The position numbers and the translations under genes are program-made. From contig JAFZNO010000013.1 in assembly GCA_017552985.1 (NCBI GenBank), forward strand, positions 124,001 to 188,000: a stretch of DNA of 64,000 nucleotides, in the 5' to 3' direction. Each line of letters begins with the position of its first letter. Positions within the stretch are counted from its first letter, which is position 1. The notes under the pieces were generated by a model, which searched no databases, was not told the DNA's origin, and was given only the letters and a program-made list of their open reading frames with translations. Source of the stretch: Lachnospiraceae bacterium. Lineage in GTDB: Bacteria; Bacillota; Clostridia; Lachnospirales; Lachnospiraceae. Below, one piece after another: positions 41,349 through 50,570 of this stretch.

Positions 41349-42851
41349 CTAGTTGGCATCCTGCCTCAGCACGTCGCCTTCTTCCACGTCCACCGTCCGG
41401 AAGGAGACGTCATCCACCAGCCATACCCAAATCTTCTGCTTTGCGTGAGGAGCGCTTTCCATGGGTTCCAATTCCTCATTGTAGATGGCGCCGACCCGTA
41501 CGGAAAGATCGCGCCCGTCACGCTTCATGATCTCGATATGGTCGCCCACGCAGAATTTGTTGCGCTGCGTGATCCGGATCAATTCCAGGAAACCGGTAAG
41601 GCGCTGTTCCCTGTGGCCTGCTTCGGCCGATGCGTCTTCCTCCGTCGGTTCCCCGTCTGCCGGCATCTCCATCCACGCCAGCGTCTCCGCCTCCAGCTGC
41701 GCCTGGATCCAAGGTAGGTTCTCTCCCTTTTCATAATCCTTCGTCAGGTCGCTTAGGATCGCCATTTTCTCTTCCACGATCCCCAGGTAAATTGACTCGC
41801 TGACGTAGGTGCTGTTGTCATAAATTTGATTCTCAGAAGTGGGCTTTCCAAAGTAAAAACCCGTGGAATACTGACGATAGGTACATTTCGCGATCTCGGC
41901 GCGGTACCAGTCCAGATTTTTCTGATAAATCTCCTCGCCAAGGAAATAATCGTCGATGGCCTTGCGATAGGTTCTTGTCACGGATGCCACGTAGAGCGCC
42001 GTCTTCATGCGTCCCTCGATCTTAAAGCTGTCGATCCCGGCCGCGATCATCTCCGGCACGTGCTCGATCATGCAAAGATCCTTGGAATTAAAGAGGAACG
42101 TACCCCTTTCGTTTTCAAAAACGGGAAGATACTCTCCCGGCCTGCTCTCCTCCATCACCGCGTATTTCCAGCGGCAGGGGTGCGTGCAGTTCCCTTGATT
42201 GGCATCCCTTCCCGTAAAATAATTGCTCAAAAGGCATCTTCCGGAATAGGAAATGCACATGGACCCGTGAATAAAGCTCTCGATCTCCATCTCTTCGGGA
42301 ATGCGGTCGCGGATCTCGCGGATCTCCTGAAGCGACAGCTCCCGCGCGCTCACCACGCGCTTTGCGCCCAGCTTCCACCAGAAAAGATAGGTCTCGTAAT
42401 TTGTGTTGTTGGCCTGGGTCGACACGTGGATCTCACAATCCGGCCAAACCTCCCGCGCGATCATAAACATGCCGGGATCTGAGATGATCAAAGCGTCTGG
42501 CTGCGCCGTCACGGGATCCTGCACCGCATTGGGGCAATCTTCGCACGATGCGGCATTCGCCGGAACGTACTTCAAGTCCCGGAGCGCCGCAAAGTATTCC
42601 CGTGCTTCCTCCAAGTCCTCATTATGTGCCAGAATGTTTGCCGTCACGTAGACCTTCACGCCATGCTCATGCGCGAACGCGATTCCCTCCGCCATGTCTT
42701 CCATGGAAAAGTTCTTCGCCTTCGCCCGGAGGCTGAAAACCTCCCCTCCGACGTATACCGCGTCCGCCCCGTACAGAACTGCCGTCTTTAACACCTCAAG
42801 GCTGCTGGCCGGTATCAGCAATTCGGGTTTTTTACCATTTCTCACTATCAT
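41349..42851 (-). CDS. U32-family protein, probable tRNA wobble-uridine hydroxylase
   Basis: 500 residues. U32 core: PELLIPASSLEVLKTAVLYGADAVY region at the N-terminus, EIHVSTQANNTNYE and FIHGSMCISYSGRCLLSNY with further NQGNCTHPCRW, the four cysteines expected to hold an Fe-S cluster. SFKIEGRMKTALYV is also conserved. In Bacillus the U32 proteins TrhP1/TrhP2 make ho5U34 in tRNA and lie beside trmR, as here, which supports that role over a protease. An acidic linker (~420-440) is inserted before the C-terminal beta domain. Confidence 0.85.
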   Translation of the reverse strand: MIVRNGKKPELLIPASSLEVLKTAVLYGADAVYVGGEVFSLRAKAKNFSMEDMAEGIAFAHEHGVKVYVTANILAHNEDLEEAREYFAALRDLKYVPANAASCEDCPNAVQDPVTAQPDALIISDPGMFMIAREVWPDCEIHVSTQANNTNYETYLFWWKLGAKRVVSARELSLQEIREIRDRIPEEMEIESFIHGSMCISYSGRCLLSNYFTGRDANQGNCTHPCRWKYAVMEESRPGEYLPVFENERGTFLFNSKDLCMIEHVPEMIAAGIDSFKIEGRMKTALYVASVTRTYRKAIDDYFLGEEIYQKNLDWYRAEIAKCTYRQYSTGFYFGKPTSENQIYDNSTYVSESIYLGIVEEKMAILSDLTKDYEKGENLPWIQAQLEAETLAWMEMPADGEPTEEDASAEAGHREQRLTGFLELIRITQRNKFCVGDHIEIMKRDGRDLSVRVGAIYNEELEPMESAPHAKQKIWVWLVDDVSFRTVDVEEGDVLRQDAN

Positions 42852-42900
42852 CAGTAATCCTTCTTCTCTCTGACGTTAAACAGGTTTTCCCTGCCAGGCG

Positions 42901-43230
42901 TCAGCAAAACTCTACGTCATTGAAATTAATGCTTTCGTACTCTTCCGTATCACCGGTAGCGTCGATCTCTACGTAGAAGGTATCGTCAAACGTAATGATC
43001 TCACCCGTACAAGTTGCGGTGCTGTCGCTGATAAGCTCGTCACAAGCCTCACTGTATTCATCCTCATCCCCGTACTCACTGCAGGCGATGACCTTCGTAA
43101 CCGTGCAAGGCACGTACTCTCTCTCATCCACGATCTGAGCGGCATTCGCTCCGACCTCAGGCTTTTCGATCCAAAGGATCCAATCATCGTATTCAGAAGC
43201 AAGTCCACCAACAATTTCTTTCGTATTCAT
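42901..43230 (-). CDS. Small acidic cysteine-containing protein, unknown
   Basis: 109 residues, strongly acidic (YGDEDEYSEACDELISDS) with five cysteines. Starts after AGGAGG, so it is a real gene. No family recognised. It sits between trmR and the U32 gene. Confidence 0.6.
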   Translation of the reverse strand: MNTKEIVGGLASEYDDWILWIEKPEVGANAAQIVDEREYVPCTVTKVIACSEYGDEDEYSEACDELISDSTATCTGEIITFDDTFYVEIDATGDTEEYESINFNDVEFC

Positions 43231-43273
43231 GTTTAAGTTCCTCCTTTTATTTATGACAAAGTCTCCTTGGACT

Positions 43274-43918
43274 TCAGTCTAGCTTGGTTGTCAGCGTGAT
43301 TCCGTCACCCACGGGCAGGATCACGGTCTCCAGTCCCGGCGCGTGCTTGAGTTCATAAAGGTACTCCCGCATTCTCGCGTGGGTCGTGCGTTTGCGGCGC
43401 TCCAGTGCAAAGCGCGACTCGATGACGTCGCCGTCCTGCAGCACGTTATCGGAAAGGAGCAGTCCTCCAGGCGCCAAAAGCCGCAGCACGTCTGGCAGGA
43501 AGGCCAGATACTGCCCTTTGGCCGCATCCATAAAGATCAGGTCATAGGGCCCCTCAAGATCCTTTAGGATCTCCGCCGCGTCGCCCTCCAACAGGGTGAT
43601 CTTCCCTTCCTTCCCGAATTTGCGGAAGTTTTCCTTCGCAATGGGAATCCGCTTTTCATATTTCTCGATGGTCGTGATCTTGCAATCCTCAGGCGCGTAT
43701 TCGCTCATTAAAATTGCAGAAAAGCCGATGGCCGTCCCGACTTCCAGGATGCTCTTCGGCTTTACGTATTTCAATAAAAATCTAAAAAAGCTCTGTAACG
43801 GCTTTCTGATGATCGGTACGTCCCCTGCGATCGCCTCTTTTTCCAGTTCATCTAAATAGGGAGGATTCCCCGGATCCATGGAATCTATAAACGTTGCCAT
43901 TCTGGGATCGATGATCAT
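43274..43918 (-). CDS. trmR: tRNA 5-hydroxyuridine O-methyltransferase
   Basis: 214 residues. COMT-like class I methyltransferase: SAM loop ILEVGTAIGFSA (~58-69), acidic strand TTIEKYEKR, metal/substrate segment DLIFMDAAKGQYLAFLP (~126-142), LLLSDNVLQDG. The neighbours (MltG-like upstream with ATGA overlap, U32 downstream) match the Bacillus yrrL-yrrM-yrrN/O block, where YrrM (TrmR) turns ho5U34 into mo5U34. Confidence 0.87.
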   Translation of the reverse strand: MIIDPRMATFIDSMDPGNPPYLDELEKEAIAGDVPIIRKPLQSFFRFLLKYVKPKSILEVGTAIGFSAILMSEYAPEDCKITTIEKYEKRIPIAKENFRKFGKEGKITLLEGDAAEILKDLEGPYDLIFMDAAKGQYLAFLPDVLRLLAPGGLLLSDNVLQDGDVIESRFALERRKRTTHARMREYLYELKHAPGLETVILPVGDGITLTTKLD

Positions 43919-44301
43919 TCGTCTCCCTCCTCATGCCCGGCCATGACCGCAAACATGTCCTCCGCCGTCATGGTGGAACGGAGCACGTAAGTTCCGGCTT
44001 TTATGTCCTTCCGGTATTCCGAACAATAGTACTGAAGGATAAAGAGCCATTTGTCCCGGATCAGCCCCTTCGCCTCCAAAAGCTCGCCCAAGGAACGGGG
44101 GGATACTTCCTCGCCAATGGTGATGGTGATGCTCTTTCCATCTCCCGTTTCAGGATCCGTGACCGCTTGCTCCTTAAATACCCGCAATCCGTATTCATTA
44201 AACTTGATGGCATATTTATTAATAAATAAAAGCGCCACGGCGACCATGCCGGCAAGGATCAAAAAACGAAGCATGCCGAACAAAAGATTGTCTCTTTTCA
44301 T
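43915..44301 (-). CDS. Short MltG-like protein without catalytic domain
   Basis: 128 residues: cytoplasmic start, membrane helix (~9-28), and one extracellular LysM-like YceG subdomain (ITIGEEVSPRSLGELLEAKGLIRDKWLF; given as ~59-86) ending KAGTYVLRSTMTAEDMFAVM. Full MltG has ~340 residues with a catalytic Glu domain, which is missing. It may bind peptidoglycan or septal partners. Overlaps trmR by ATGA. Confidence 0.78.
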   Translation of the reverse strand: MKRDNLLFGMLRFLILAGMVAVALLFINKYAIKFNEYGLRVFKEQAVTDPETGDGKSITITIGEEVSPRSLGELLEAKGLIRDKWLFILQYYCSEYRKDIKAGTYVLRSTMTAEDMFAVMAGHEEGDE

Positions 44302-44331
44302 AAAAACTTACTCCTTAATGCCTTTTGTGCC

Positions 44332-44652
44332 TTATTCGAAGTCAATTCGTCCGACCAGGCGGTTTTCCACGTCCTGTACCATGCGGCAAAACGCCAGCTC
44401 TGCCGCCAGGAAATCGGAAACCAGGGGATCATCCCGGAACGTCTGATATTCCCTCTGAAATTGCTCCATTTTGTCAAAAGCATAGTCCGGACTCTGCTGT
44501 AATTCATAATTGCGCATGCGGAACTCATCGATCTGACGCTTTAGGTCAGGATACTGTTTCACTTGATCCAGCTTGCTTTTGTATTCTTGATAAATGTCTG
44601 AGTTTAGCAAAGCGTCTGCCAGGGCCTCCGCCGCCTCCTCTACCTGGTTCAT
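44332..44652 (-). CDS. YlbF-family regulator
   Basis: 106 residues, almost wholly helical, with the YlbF/YmcA pattern ALADALLNSDIYQEYKS, LKRQIDEFRMRNYELQ and ELAFCRMVQDVENRL. In Bacillus YlbF-type proteins associate with RNase Y and RNA maturation. Its ribosome site lies in the last codons of the RNase J gene, 3 bp upstream, so the two are tightly coupled. Confidence 0.85.
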   Translation of the reverse strand: MNQVEEAAEALADALLNSDIYQEYKSKLDQVKQYPDLKRQIDEFRMRNYELQQSPDYAFDKMEQFQREYQTFRDDPLVSDFLAAELAFCRMVQDVENRLVGRIDFE

Positions 44653-44655
44653 TGC

Positions 44656-46332
44656 CTAAACCTCCATAATGATCGGCAGGATCATGGGTCTTCTCTTGGT
44701 TTTCTTCCAGACAAAATCTGAAAGCACGTCCTTGGTGGTGCTCTTAAGCTTACCCCAATCCGTAATGCCGCGATCCAGGCAGGCCTGTACCGCTTCATCC
44801 ACGATCAGCCGGGCTTCTTCGATCAGTTCGTCGGACTCACGCACGTAGACAAAGCCGCGGGAAACAATGTCCGGGCCGGAAAGTAAAAGGCCCGTCTCCC
44901 TCTCGAGACTCATGACTACGATCATGATGCCCTCCTCAGACAGGTGCTGGCGATCCCGGAGCACGACGTTGCCCACGTCTCCCACGCCGAGTCCGTCTAC
45001 CAAAATGCCTCCGGTGACTACCTTGTCCGTCACCTGGGCGCCCTCGTCATTCAATTCCATCACGTCCCCGGAGGACAGGATAAAGATGTTCTCCTTGGGA
45101 ATGCCAAGGCTCTCGGCGATCCTCGCCTGGGCCTTCAAATGCTTGTATTCACCGTGTACCGGAATGGCGTACTTCGGCTGTACCAGAGTGTAGATCAGCT
45201 TGATCTCCTCTTGGCAGGCATGTCCGGATACGTGCACGTCCTGGAAGATCACGTCCGCGCCCTTGCGGAGCAGCTCATTAATGATCTTCGTCACGGATTT
45301 CTCATTTCCCGGGATCGGGGAAGACGAAAAGATGACCGTGTCCCCAGGGCCAATGGTGATCTTGCGGTGCATGCCGCTGGCCATGCGGGACAGCGCCGCC
45401 ATGCTCTCGCCCTGACTGCCCGTGGTGATGATGACCTGCTTTTCCGCAGGCTCGTTCTTCAATGCGTCCAGATCCACCAGCGTATTTTCCGGAATGGTAA
45501 TGCAGCCCAGTTCGATGGCGGTCTCAATAGTGTTTGTCATGCTGCGGCCTTCGACCGCAACCTTTCTCCCACGCTTATACGCGGAATTGATGATCTGCTG
45601 AACGCGATCCACGTTGGAAGCAAACGTCGCAACGAAGATACGCGTATTCTTGTGTTCCTCAAACAACGTGTCGAAGGTTTTTCCCACGGTCTTCTCCGAG
45701 GGAGTAAAGCCCGGGCGCTCCGCGTTAGTGGAGTCGCACATCAGGGCAAGCACGCCCTTCCTTCCGATCTCCGCAAAGCGCTGCAGGTCAATGGCATCAC
45801 CGTAAACCGGCGTAAAGTCCACCTTAAAGTCGCCCGTGTGCACCACGACGCCAGCCGGCGAATAGATGGCCAGCGCAGCCGCGTCAACAATGCTGTGATT
45901 CGTCTTGATAAACTCCACGCGGAAGCTCCCAAGATTCACGGACTGTCCAAATTTTACGACCTTCCGCTTCGTTCCCTTCGTCAGGCCGTGCTCCTCAAGC
46001 TTGTGCTCGATCAGACCCATGGTAAGACGCGTCGCGTAGACCGGAATGTTTAAGTCCTTCAAAATATAGGGCAGCGCGCCGATGTGATCCTCGTGTCCGT
46101 GGGTGATCACAAAGCCCTTGACCCTCTCCTTGTTCTCCTTCAGGTAAGTCACGTCGGGAATCACCAGGTCAATGCCCAGCATGTCGTCCGCCGGAAAAGC
46201 CAGCCCGCAATCCACGACAATAATACTGTCTTCATATTCGAAGGCAGTAATGTTCATGCCAATCTGCTCCAAGCCGCCCAAAGGTATGATCTTCAGCCTG
46301 GGGCCAGTTATATTCTCTTTTTTCTTTCTCAA
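44656..46332 (-). CDS. rnj: Ribonuclease J
   Basis: 558 residues. Metallo-beta-lactamase/beta-CASP nuclease: ITHGHEDHIGALPY with His78, His80, Asp82, His83 as metal ligands, later HTGDFKVD and CDSTNAERPG, DVHVSGHACQEE and VHGEYKHL. RNase J has both 5' exo- and endonuclease activity in mRNA turnover and rRNA maturation. The start is TTG after GGAGG at 7 bp. Confidence 0.96.
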   Translation of the reverse strand: MRKKKENITGPRLKIIPLGGLEQIGMNITAFEYEDSIIVVDCGLAFPADDMLGIDLVIPDVTYLKENKERVKGFVITHGHEDHIGALPYILKDLNIPVYATRLTMGLIEHKLEEHGLTKGTKRKVVKFGQSVNLGSFRVEFIKTNHSIVDAAALAIYSPAGVVVHTGDFKVDFTPVYGDAIDLQRFAEIGRKGVLALMCDSTNAERPGFTPSEKTVGKTFDTLFEEHKNTRIFVATFASNVDRVQQIINSAYKRGRKVAVEGRSMTNTIETAIELGCITIPENTLVDLDALKNEPAEKQVIITTGSQGESMAALSRMASGMHRKITIGPGDTVIFSSSPIPGNEKSVTKIINELLRKGADVIFQDVHVSGHACQEEIKLIYTLVQPKYAIPVHGEYKHLKAQARIAESLGIPKENIFILSSGDVMELNDEGAQVTDKVVTGGILVDGLGVGDVGNVVLRDRQHLSEEGIMIVVMSLERETGLLLSGPDIVSRGFVYVRESDELIEEARLIVDEAVQACLDRGITDWGKLKSTTKDVLSDFVWKKTKRRPMILPIIMEV

Positions 46333-46405
46333 GTTAATTCCTCCAAATCAATTCCAAACAATCGAAAACGCACCCCACGGCTTCTTCGCGTGGATGCGCG
46401 TCCGA

Positions 46406-46663
46406 TCACGATTCTAAATCCACGTCGTCCAGCATGTTCTCAAACACGCCGGCCACGGCGGCCATCTCATCATCGTCTTCCACGAAGACGTACCTGCCTT
46501 CCGCCTCGCCATCCTCGGACAGATCCTTCATGATCCATGCTTCCCCGTCCCCATCTTCAACGTCCGTCACGAGAATGTAGTTGCTCCCCCCAATGCGGGT
46601 CTGCTCCAATACGTAAAATTCTACCGGTTCCTCTCCCTCGGGAGTAAATAAAATCTTTTCCAT
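46406..46663 (-). CDS. DUF1292 protein (YrzB family)
   Basis: 85 residues from the ATG at 46663 (GGAGG upstream). Beta-rich: ILFTPEGEEPVEFYVLEQTR, NYILVTDVE, then a very acidic C-terminus. Usually encoded with ruvX and ireB, as here. Function unknown. Confidence 0.85.
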   Translation of the reverse strand: MEKILFTPEGEEPVEFYVLEQTRIGGSNYILVTDVEDGDGEAWIMKDLSEDGEAEGRYVFVEDDDEMAAVAGVFENMLDDVDLES

Positions 46664-46693
46664 GCGTTTACCTCCAAGGCTTGTCACCTTGCT

Positions 46694-47146
46694 TTATTTC
46701 TCCTGCGCGCCCTCTGCCTTCGCCTGATTTGCCAGATAATCCAAATATCCCTGCAAGATAAAGGTCGCAGCTATCTTGTCCACGTATTCCTTGCGGTGCT
46801 CCCTGCGGATCCCCGCCTCCATCATGGCCCGGTCGGCCGCAACGGTGGTCAGTCTCTCGTCCCAAAAGATCACGGGCAGTCCCGTGCGCCGCTCCAGCTT
46901 TTCCTTGAACTCCTCCGTGAGTTCCACCCTCACGCCTTCCGTACCGTTCATGTGCTTGGGCTGTCCCAGCACGATCCTGTCAACTTCGTATTCCTGAATA
47001 AGCTCTTCGATCCTGGCAAGAGTCTGGCGTAGCTTATTTTCCTCCTTGCGGCGGACGATCTCGATCCCTTGGGCGGTGATCAGCAAGGCGTCACTAATGG
47101 CTACTCCCACCGTCTTTGATCCAAAATCCAATCCCATGATCCGCAT
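46694..47146 (-). CDS. ruvX: RuvX/YqgF-type nuclease
   Basis: 150 residues. RNase H-like fold with [16 protein letters not shown] (first Asp), [23 protein letters not shown] (Glu) and the C-terminal [15 protein letters not shown] (Asp). Proposed Holliday-junction resolvase or pre-16S rRNA nuclease. Confidence 0.94.
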   Translation of the reverse strand: MRIMGLDFGSKTVGVAISDALLITAQGIEIVRRKEENKLRQTLARIEELIQEYEVDRIVLGQPKHMNGTEGVRVELTEEFKEKLERRTGLPVIFWDERLTTVAADRAMMEAGIRREHRKEYVDKIAATFILQGYLDYLANQAKAEGAQEK

Positions 47147-47182
47147 GGCAGTCCTCCTATTAAAATCGCTTCGTACAGTCCG

Positions 47183-47446
47183 TTATTGTTCCAGTTTGTT
47201 GTCGATGTAAAAGCGCAGCATCTCCTCCACCAGTTCATCCCGCTCAACCTTCATGATCAGGCTTCTCGCGTTTTTATGGCTGGTGATGTAGGTAGGATCG
47301 CCGCTCATAATGTATCCAACAATCTGATTGACGGGATTGTACCCCTTCTCCCGCAACGCTTCGTAAACGGCAGACAGCACGATCTGTGCCCCCGTCTCCT
47401 GCTCCGTTTCCACGGTAAAATATTGAGTATTTGATAAATCATCCAT
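47183..47446 (-). CDS. ireB: IreB-family regulatory phosphoprotein
   Basis: 87 residues from the ATG at 47446 (GAGGG upstream). UPF0297/IreB pattern: [48 protein letters not shown]. Thr residues near the N-terminus (NTQYFTVE) correspond to sites phosphorylated by the Ser/Thr kinase IreK in Enterococcus. Confidence 0.93.
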   Translation of the reverse strand: MDDLSNTQYFTVETEQETGAQIVLSAVYEALREKGYNPVNQIVGYIMSGDPTYITSHKNARSLIMKVERDELVEEMLRFYIDNKLEQ

Positions 47447-47598
47447 AATAACCCTCGCTTTCCACGTGCACTCCCGTTTCCTGCACGTTCCGCGCATCCC
47501 CAAATGACGCCATTATTCCATTTTAGGTACTAATTATGAACATTTTAATCCATTTTTCAGAAAATTTCAATACCCGCGAAGGGATTGCCTCCAAATGT

Positions 47599-48135
47599 TT
47601 ACGACAGTTTTCCGTATTTTTCGCGATAATTATCGATGCAGTGCTCGATCACCTTCACCGCTTCCGCGGCATCCATGATGTCATCCACCTTCGTTTCCTT
47701 GCCTTCCAGATTCTTGTAGACGGTAAAAAAGTGCTGGATTTCATCGAACACGTGCTTTGGCAGTTCCGAAACGTCATGATAAGTATTGTAAGTTGGATCA
47801 CCGAATGGCACCGCGATGATCTTCTCGTCGCCCATCCCGCAGTCCAACATTTTCATAACGCCAATGGGATAGCAGCGGACCAAGGTCATGGGCTGAATGG
47901 GCTGGGTGCAGAGCACCAGCACGTCCAGCGGGTCATGATCGTCGCCGAGGGTCTTGGGGATAAAACCATAATTCGCGGGATAGTGGGTCGCCGTGTAGAG
48001 AACGCGGTCCAGGCAAAGAACGCCCGTCTCCTTGTCCAGCTCGTATTTCATGTTGCTTCCCTTACTGATTTCAATCACCGACATAAAATCCATGGTCTGG
48101 ATTCTCTTCTCATCAATGTCATGCCATACGTTCAT
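47599..48135 (-). CDS. ppa: Inorganic pyrophosphatase (family I)
   Basis: 178 residues from the ATG at 48135 (AAGGAGG upstream). Family I residues: KYELDKETG, ANYGFIPKT, and DHDPLDVLVL with metal-binding aspartates, then IPFGDPTY-like AVPFGDPTYNTY. Hydrolyses pyrophosphate in the cytoplasm. Follows the HAD gene. Confidence 0.92.
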   Translation of the reverse strand: MNVWHDIDEKRIQTMDFMSVIEISKGSNMKYELDKETGVLCLDRVLYTATHYPANYGFIPKTLGDDHDPLDVLVLCTQPIQPMTLVRCYPIGVMKMLDCGMGDEKIIAVPFGDPTYNTYHDVSELPKHVFDEIQHFFTVYKNLEGKETKVDDIMDAAEAVKVIEHCIDNYREKYGKLS

Positions 48136-48158
48136 GCGTTTTCCTCCTTCGCAAATCC

Positions 48159-48971
48159 CTATAAAACGCCCAGCCAGTCCAGCGCCTTCCATATGCCGTC
48201 CGCCATGACGTCCGCCGTCACGTGGTCCGCCATGGAAAGTACCGCCTGCGAAGACTCTCCCATGGCAATGGCGATCCCCGCGTGTTCCAGCATGGGCAGG
48301 TCATTATTACTGTCCCCAATGGCCACCGTATCCGCCAGCGTTATCTTTTTCGGATATTTCCCCAAATTGTTTAAGTGCTCCACCAAAAAGTCCATGCAGG
48401 TCGCCTTGGAATATCCCTTGGGAACGATCTCAAAATACCCGCGCTCCCGGTCGATCAGATCCAGCAGGTCACCCTGCTCCGCCATAAAATCCCTAACGCT
48501 TTGGGGATCGTCCGCAAAGCAATAAAATTTGTCAAACTTCCCCGGCGCCTCGCGGTAGCTCGCCCAGCTTCTGTCCGAATAATGATCCGTTACGTACTTG
48601 AGGAAGGTCTCCGTGTGCATCTTGTCCAGATCATTGTGATAATTGTTGTCCTCGCCCTCCAGGATCGCGTCGATCTTATGCTTTTCCAGGCAGCGGATCA
48701 CGCTCTCTCCCTCTGACTTGGAAAGGGTCTTGTGCATAAGCTCCTTTCCGTGAAAGAAGATCTGCGTGCCGCACCCGCATAAATAGCCATCAAAGGGGGC
48801 CAGCTTCGGGAGCCAGTCCATGACGAGACTTGCGGTGCGTCCCGTGTTGACAAGGCACAGATGCCCGTTTTCCCTCGCCTTCCGGATCGCCCGTGCGGCA
48901 GACTCCGGCATGTCCCGCCAGTTGCTGATCAGCGTTCCGTCAATGTCAAAAAAGATCAGTTTCACGTCCAA
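48159..48971 (-). CDS. Cof-type HAD phosphatase
   Basis: 270 residues. Motif I FFDIDGTL (nucleophile Asp), motif II VNTGRT, motif III Lys near PKGYSKA, motif IV AIGDSNNDLPML. Cap type C2 as in Cof/sugar-phosphate phosphatases. Start appears to be TTG at 48971, 9 bp after GGAGG; it overlaps the mtaB end by 26 bp. Substrate unknown. Confidence 0.88.
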   Translation of the reverse strand: MDVKLIFFDIDGTLISNWRDMPESAARAIRKARENGHLCLVNTGRTASLVMDWLPKLAPFDGYLCGCGTQIFFHGKELMHKTLSKSEGESVIRCLEKHKIDAILEGEDNNYHNDLDKMHTETFLKYVTDHYSDRSWASYREAPGKFDKFYCFADDPQSVRDFMAEQGDLLDLIDRERGYFEIVPKGYSKATCMDFLVEHLNNLGKYPKKITLADTVAIGDSNNDLPMLEHAGIAIAMGESSQAVLSMADHVTADVMADGIWKALDWLGVL

Positions 48972-50457
48972 GTAAAATGTCCTCCGTAAGAAATTCCAGT
49001 AATTCGAGTCTCAAGATCTCTCCCGCCCGCGCTTTTTTTCCGGCAGTTTCGGGCGCGTCAGTCCCTGCGCCGGGTCGTACCTTTGCTCCGTTACCCGGCA
49101 GCGGTAGCGCCACGCGGACGTAGTCCGTCGTGTGTCCCAACAAATAGTTCTTTCCCCCAATTACCTTCTCTTCTTCCATGAGAACTTCCACAACCTGCCC
49201 CAGCTTTCGGCTGCGAAACTCCAAGGACTGCTTTCTTTCCAGCTCCAAAAGCACGTCGCTTCTCTGCGCCTTCACGGGCTCCGGCACCTGACCGTCCATC
49301 ACGGCAGCCCTGGTTCCCTTGCGCTTGGAATACTTGAACACGTGCATCTCATAAAAGCCAACCTTTTCCAAAAAGGCTTTCGTCTCTGCAAATTCTTCCT
49401 CCGTCTCTCCGGGGAAGCCCGCGATCACGTCCGTCGTAATGGCGGGAATCCTTGGCGCGTAAGCACTTCGCAGGGCCTCCACGCTCTCAAAATACTGCTG
49501 TGCGGTATAATGCCTGTTCATGCGCTTTAAGGTCGCGTCACATCCGCTCTGGAGCGAGAGATGAAAATGTGGGCAAACCTTCGGAAGTGCCGCAAGACGC
49601 TTCGCCGTCTCCGGCGTCACGATCCTGGGCTCCAGTGAGCTGATGCGGATCCTTTGCAGTCCTGGGATCTTGTGGATCTCCTCGATCAGGTCAAAGAGCC
49701 TCGTCACGCCCCGGTAATCCCTCGCGCCGCTCTCGACTTCATTTGCAAAGTCGATTCCGTAGGAGCTTACGTGAATGCCCGTGAGGACGATCTCCAGATA
49801 TCCCGCGTCCACGATCCCGCGGATCTCCTTTAATATGTCCTCCTGCTTTCTGCTCCGCACGCGCCCCCTCGCCAGCGGGATCGCGCAATAGGAACAAAAC
49901 TGATTGCAGCCGTCCTGGATCTTGATATAGGCACGGGTGTGCTCCGCCGTGGTCTTTAACTGCATTTCCTCATATTCTTTTTCATGGGCAATGTCAAGGA
50001 CCGTCTCGCCGCCGAGGGTTTTGTCCACCACTGCACTAATTTCGTAGCTTTCAGCCTTTCCGCTAATTTCGCCTGGCTCTCCCCCATCAGCCGCGTCACG
50101 GTTTATCTCCCTCTCTGCCAGGTACCGTTCCAATATCTCCGCGATGTCCTTCTTGCGGTTGTTTCCGATGGCAAGGTCGATCGCCGGGTCCTTCACCGCG
50201 CCCGCAAGGTCCGTCTGCACGTAACAGCCCACCGCCACCACCACCGCCTCTGGGTTCTTTTGCTTTGCCCTGTGCAGCATCTGACGGCTCTTTCTGTCCG
50301 CAATGTTTGTCACCGTACACGTGTTGATCACGTAAACGTCGGCTTTTTTGTCAAAAGGGACAATTTCGTACCCTTTCTCACGCATGATTTGTTGCATGAC
50401 GTCCAACTCATAGGAGTTGACCTTGCATCCCAGATTGTGAAATGCTATGGTTTTCAT
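48946..50457 (-). CDS. mtaB: tRNA t6A37 methylthiotransferase MtaB
   Basis: 503 residues from the ATG at 50457 (GGAG upstream). N-terminal UPF0004 domain with HNLGCKVNSYE, NTCTVTNIADRKSRQ and VGCYVQTD (three Fe-S cysteines); radical SAM CNQFCSYC (CxxxCxxC); C-terminal TRAM-like domain. Adds methylthio to t6A37 of ANN-decoding tRNAs. Odd: Gly/Ala/Glu-rich inserts (~117-150 and near the C-terminus). Confidence 0.92.
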   Translation of the reverse strand: MKTIAFHNLGCKVNSYELDVMQQIMREKGYEIVPFDKKADVYVINTCTVTNIADRKSRQMLHRAKQKNPEAVVVAVGCYVQTDLAGAVKDPAIDLAIGNNRKKDIAEILERYLAEREINRDAADGGEPGEISGKAESYEISAVVDKTLGGETVLDIAHEKEYEEMQLKTTAEHTRAYIKIQDGCNQFCSYCAIPLARGRVRSRKQEDILKEIRGIVDAGYLEIVLTGIHVSSYGIDFANEVESGARDYRGVTRLFDLIEEIHKIPGLQRIRISSLEPRIVTPETAKRLAALPKVCPHFHLSLQSGCDATLKRMNRHYTAQQYFESVEALRSAYAPRIPAITTDVIAGFPGETEEEFAETKAFLEKVGFYEMHVFKYSKRKGTRAAVMDGQVPEPVKAQRSDVLLELERKQSLEFRSRKLGQVVEVLMEEEKVIGGKNYLLGHTTDYVRVALPLPGNGAKVRPGAGTDAPETAGKKARAGEILRLELLEFLTEDILLGRETDLF

Positions 50458-50502
50458 TCTTTTCTCCGTATTTTTTCTGCTATTATTCCCTGATTTTTTC
50501 CC

Positions 50503-50531
50503 TTGACTTTTCATGAAGCACCAATTATGAT
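50503..50531 (+). promoter_or_regulatory. Promoter of the HPr-like gene
   Basis: TTGACT (50503-50508), 17 bp, TATGAT (50526-50531), followed by AAGGAGG before the ATG. Confidence 0.78.
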
Positions 50532-50570
50532 GTAGGCAGAAGGTATGACACAGACAAGGAGGTAACATTC

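Noticed and set aside
44944-46053. 369-codon open frame opposite RNase J
   Set aside because: Shadow frame of a GC-rich conserved gene; no family signature, skewed composition.
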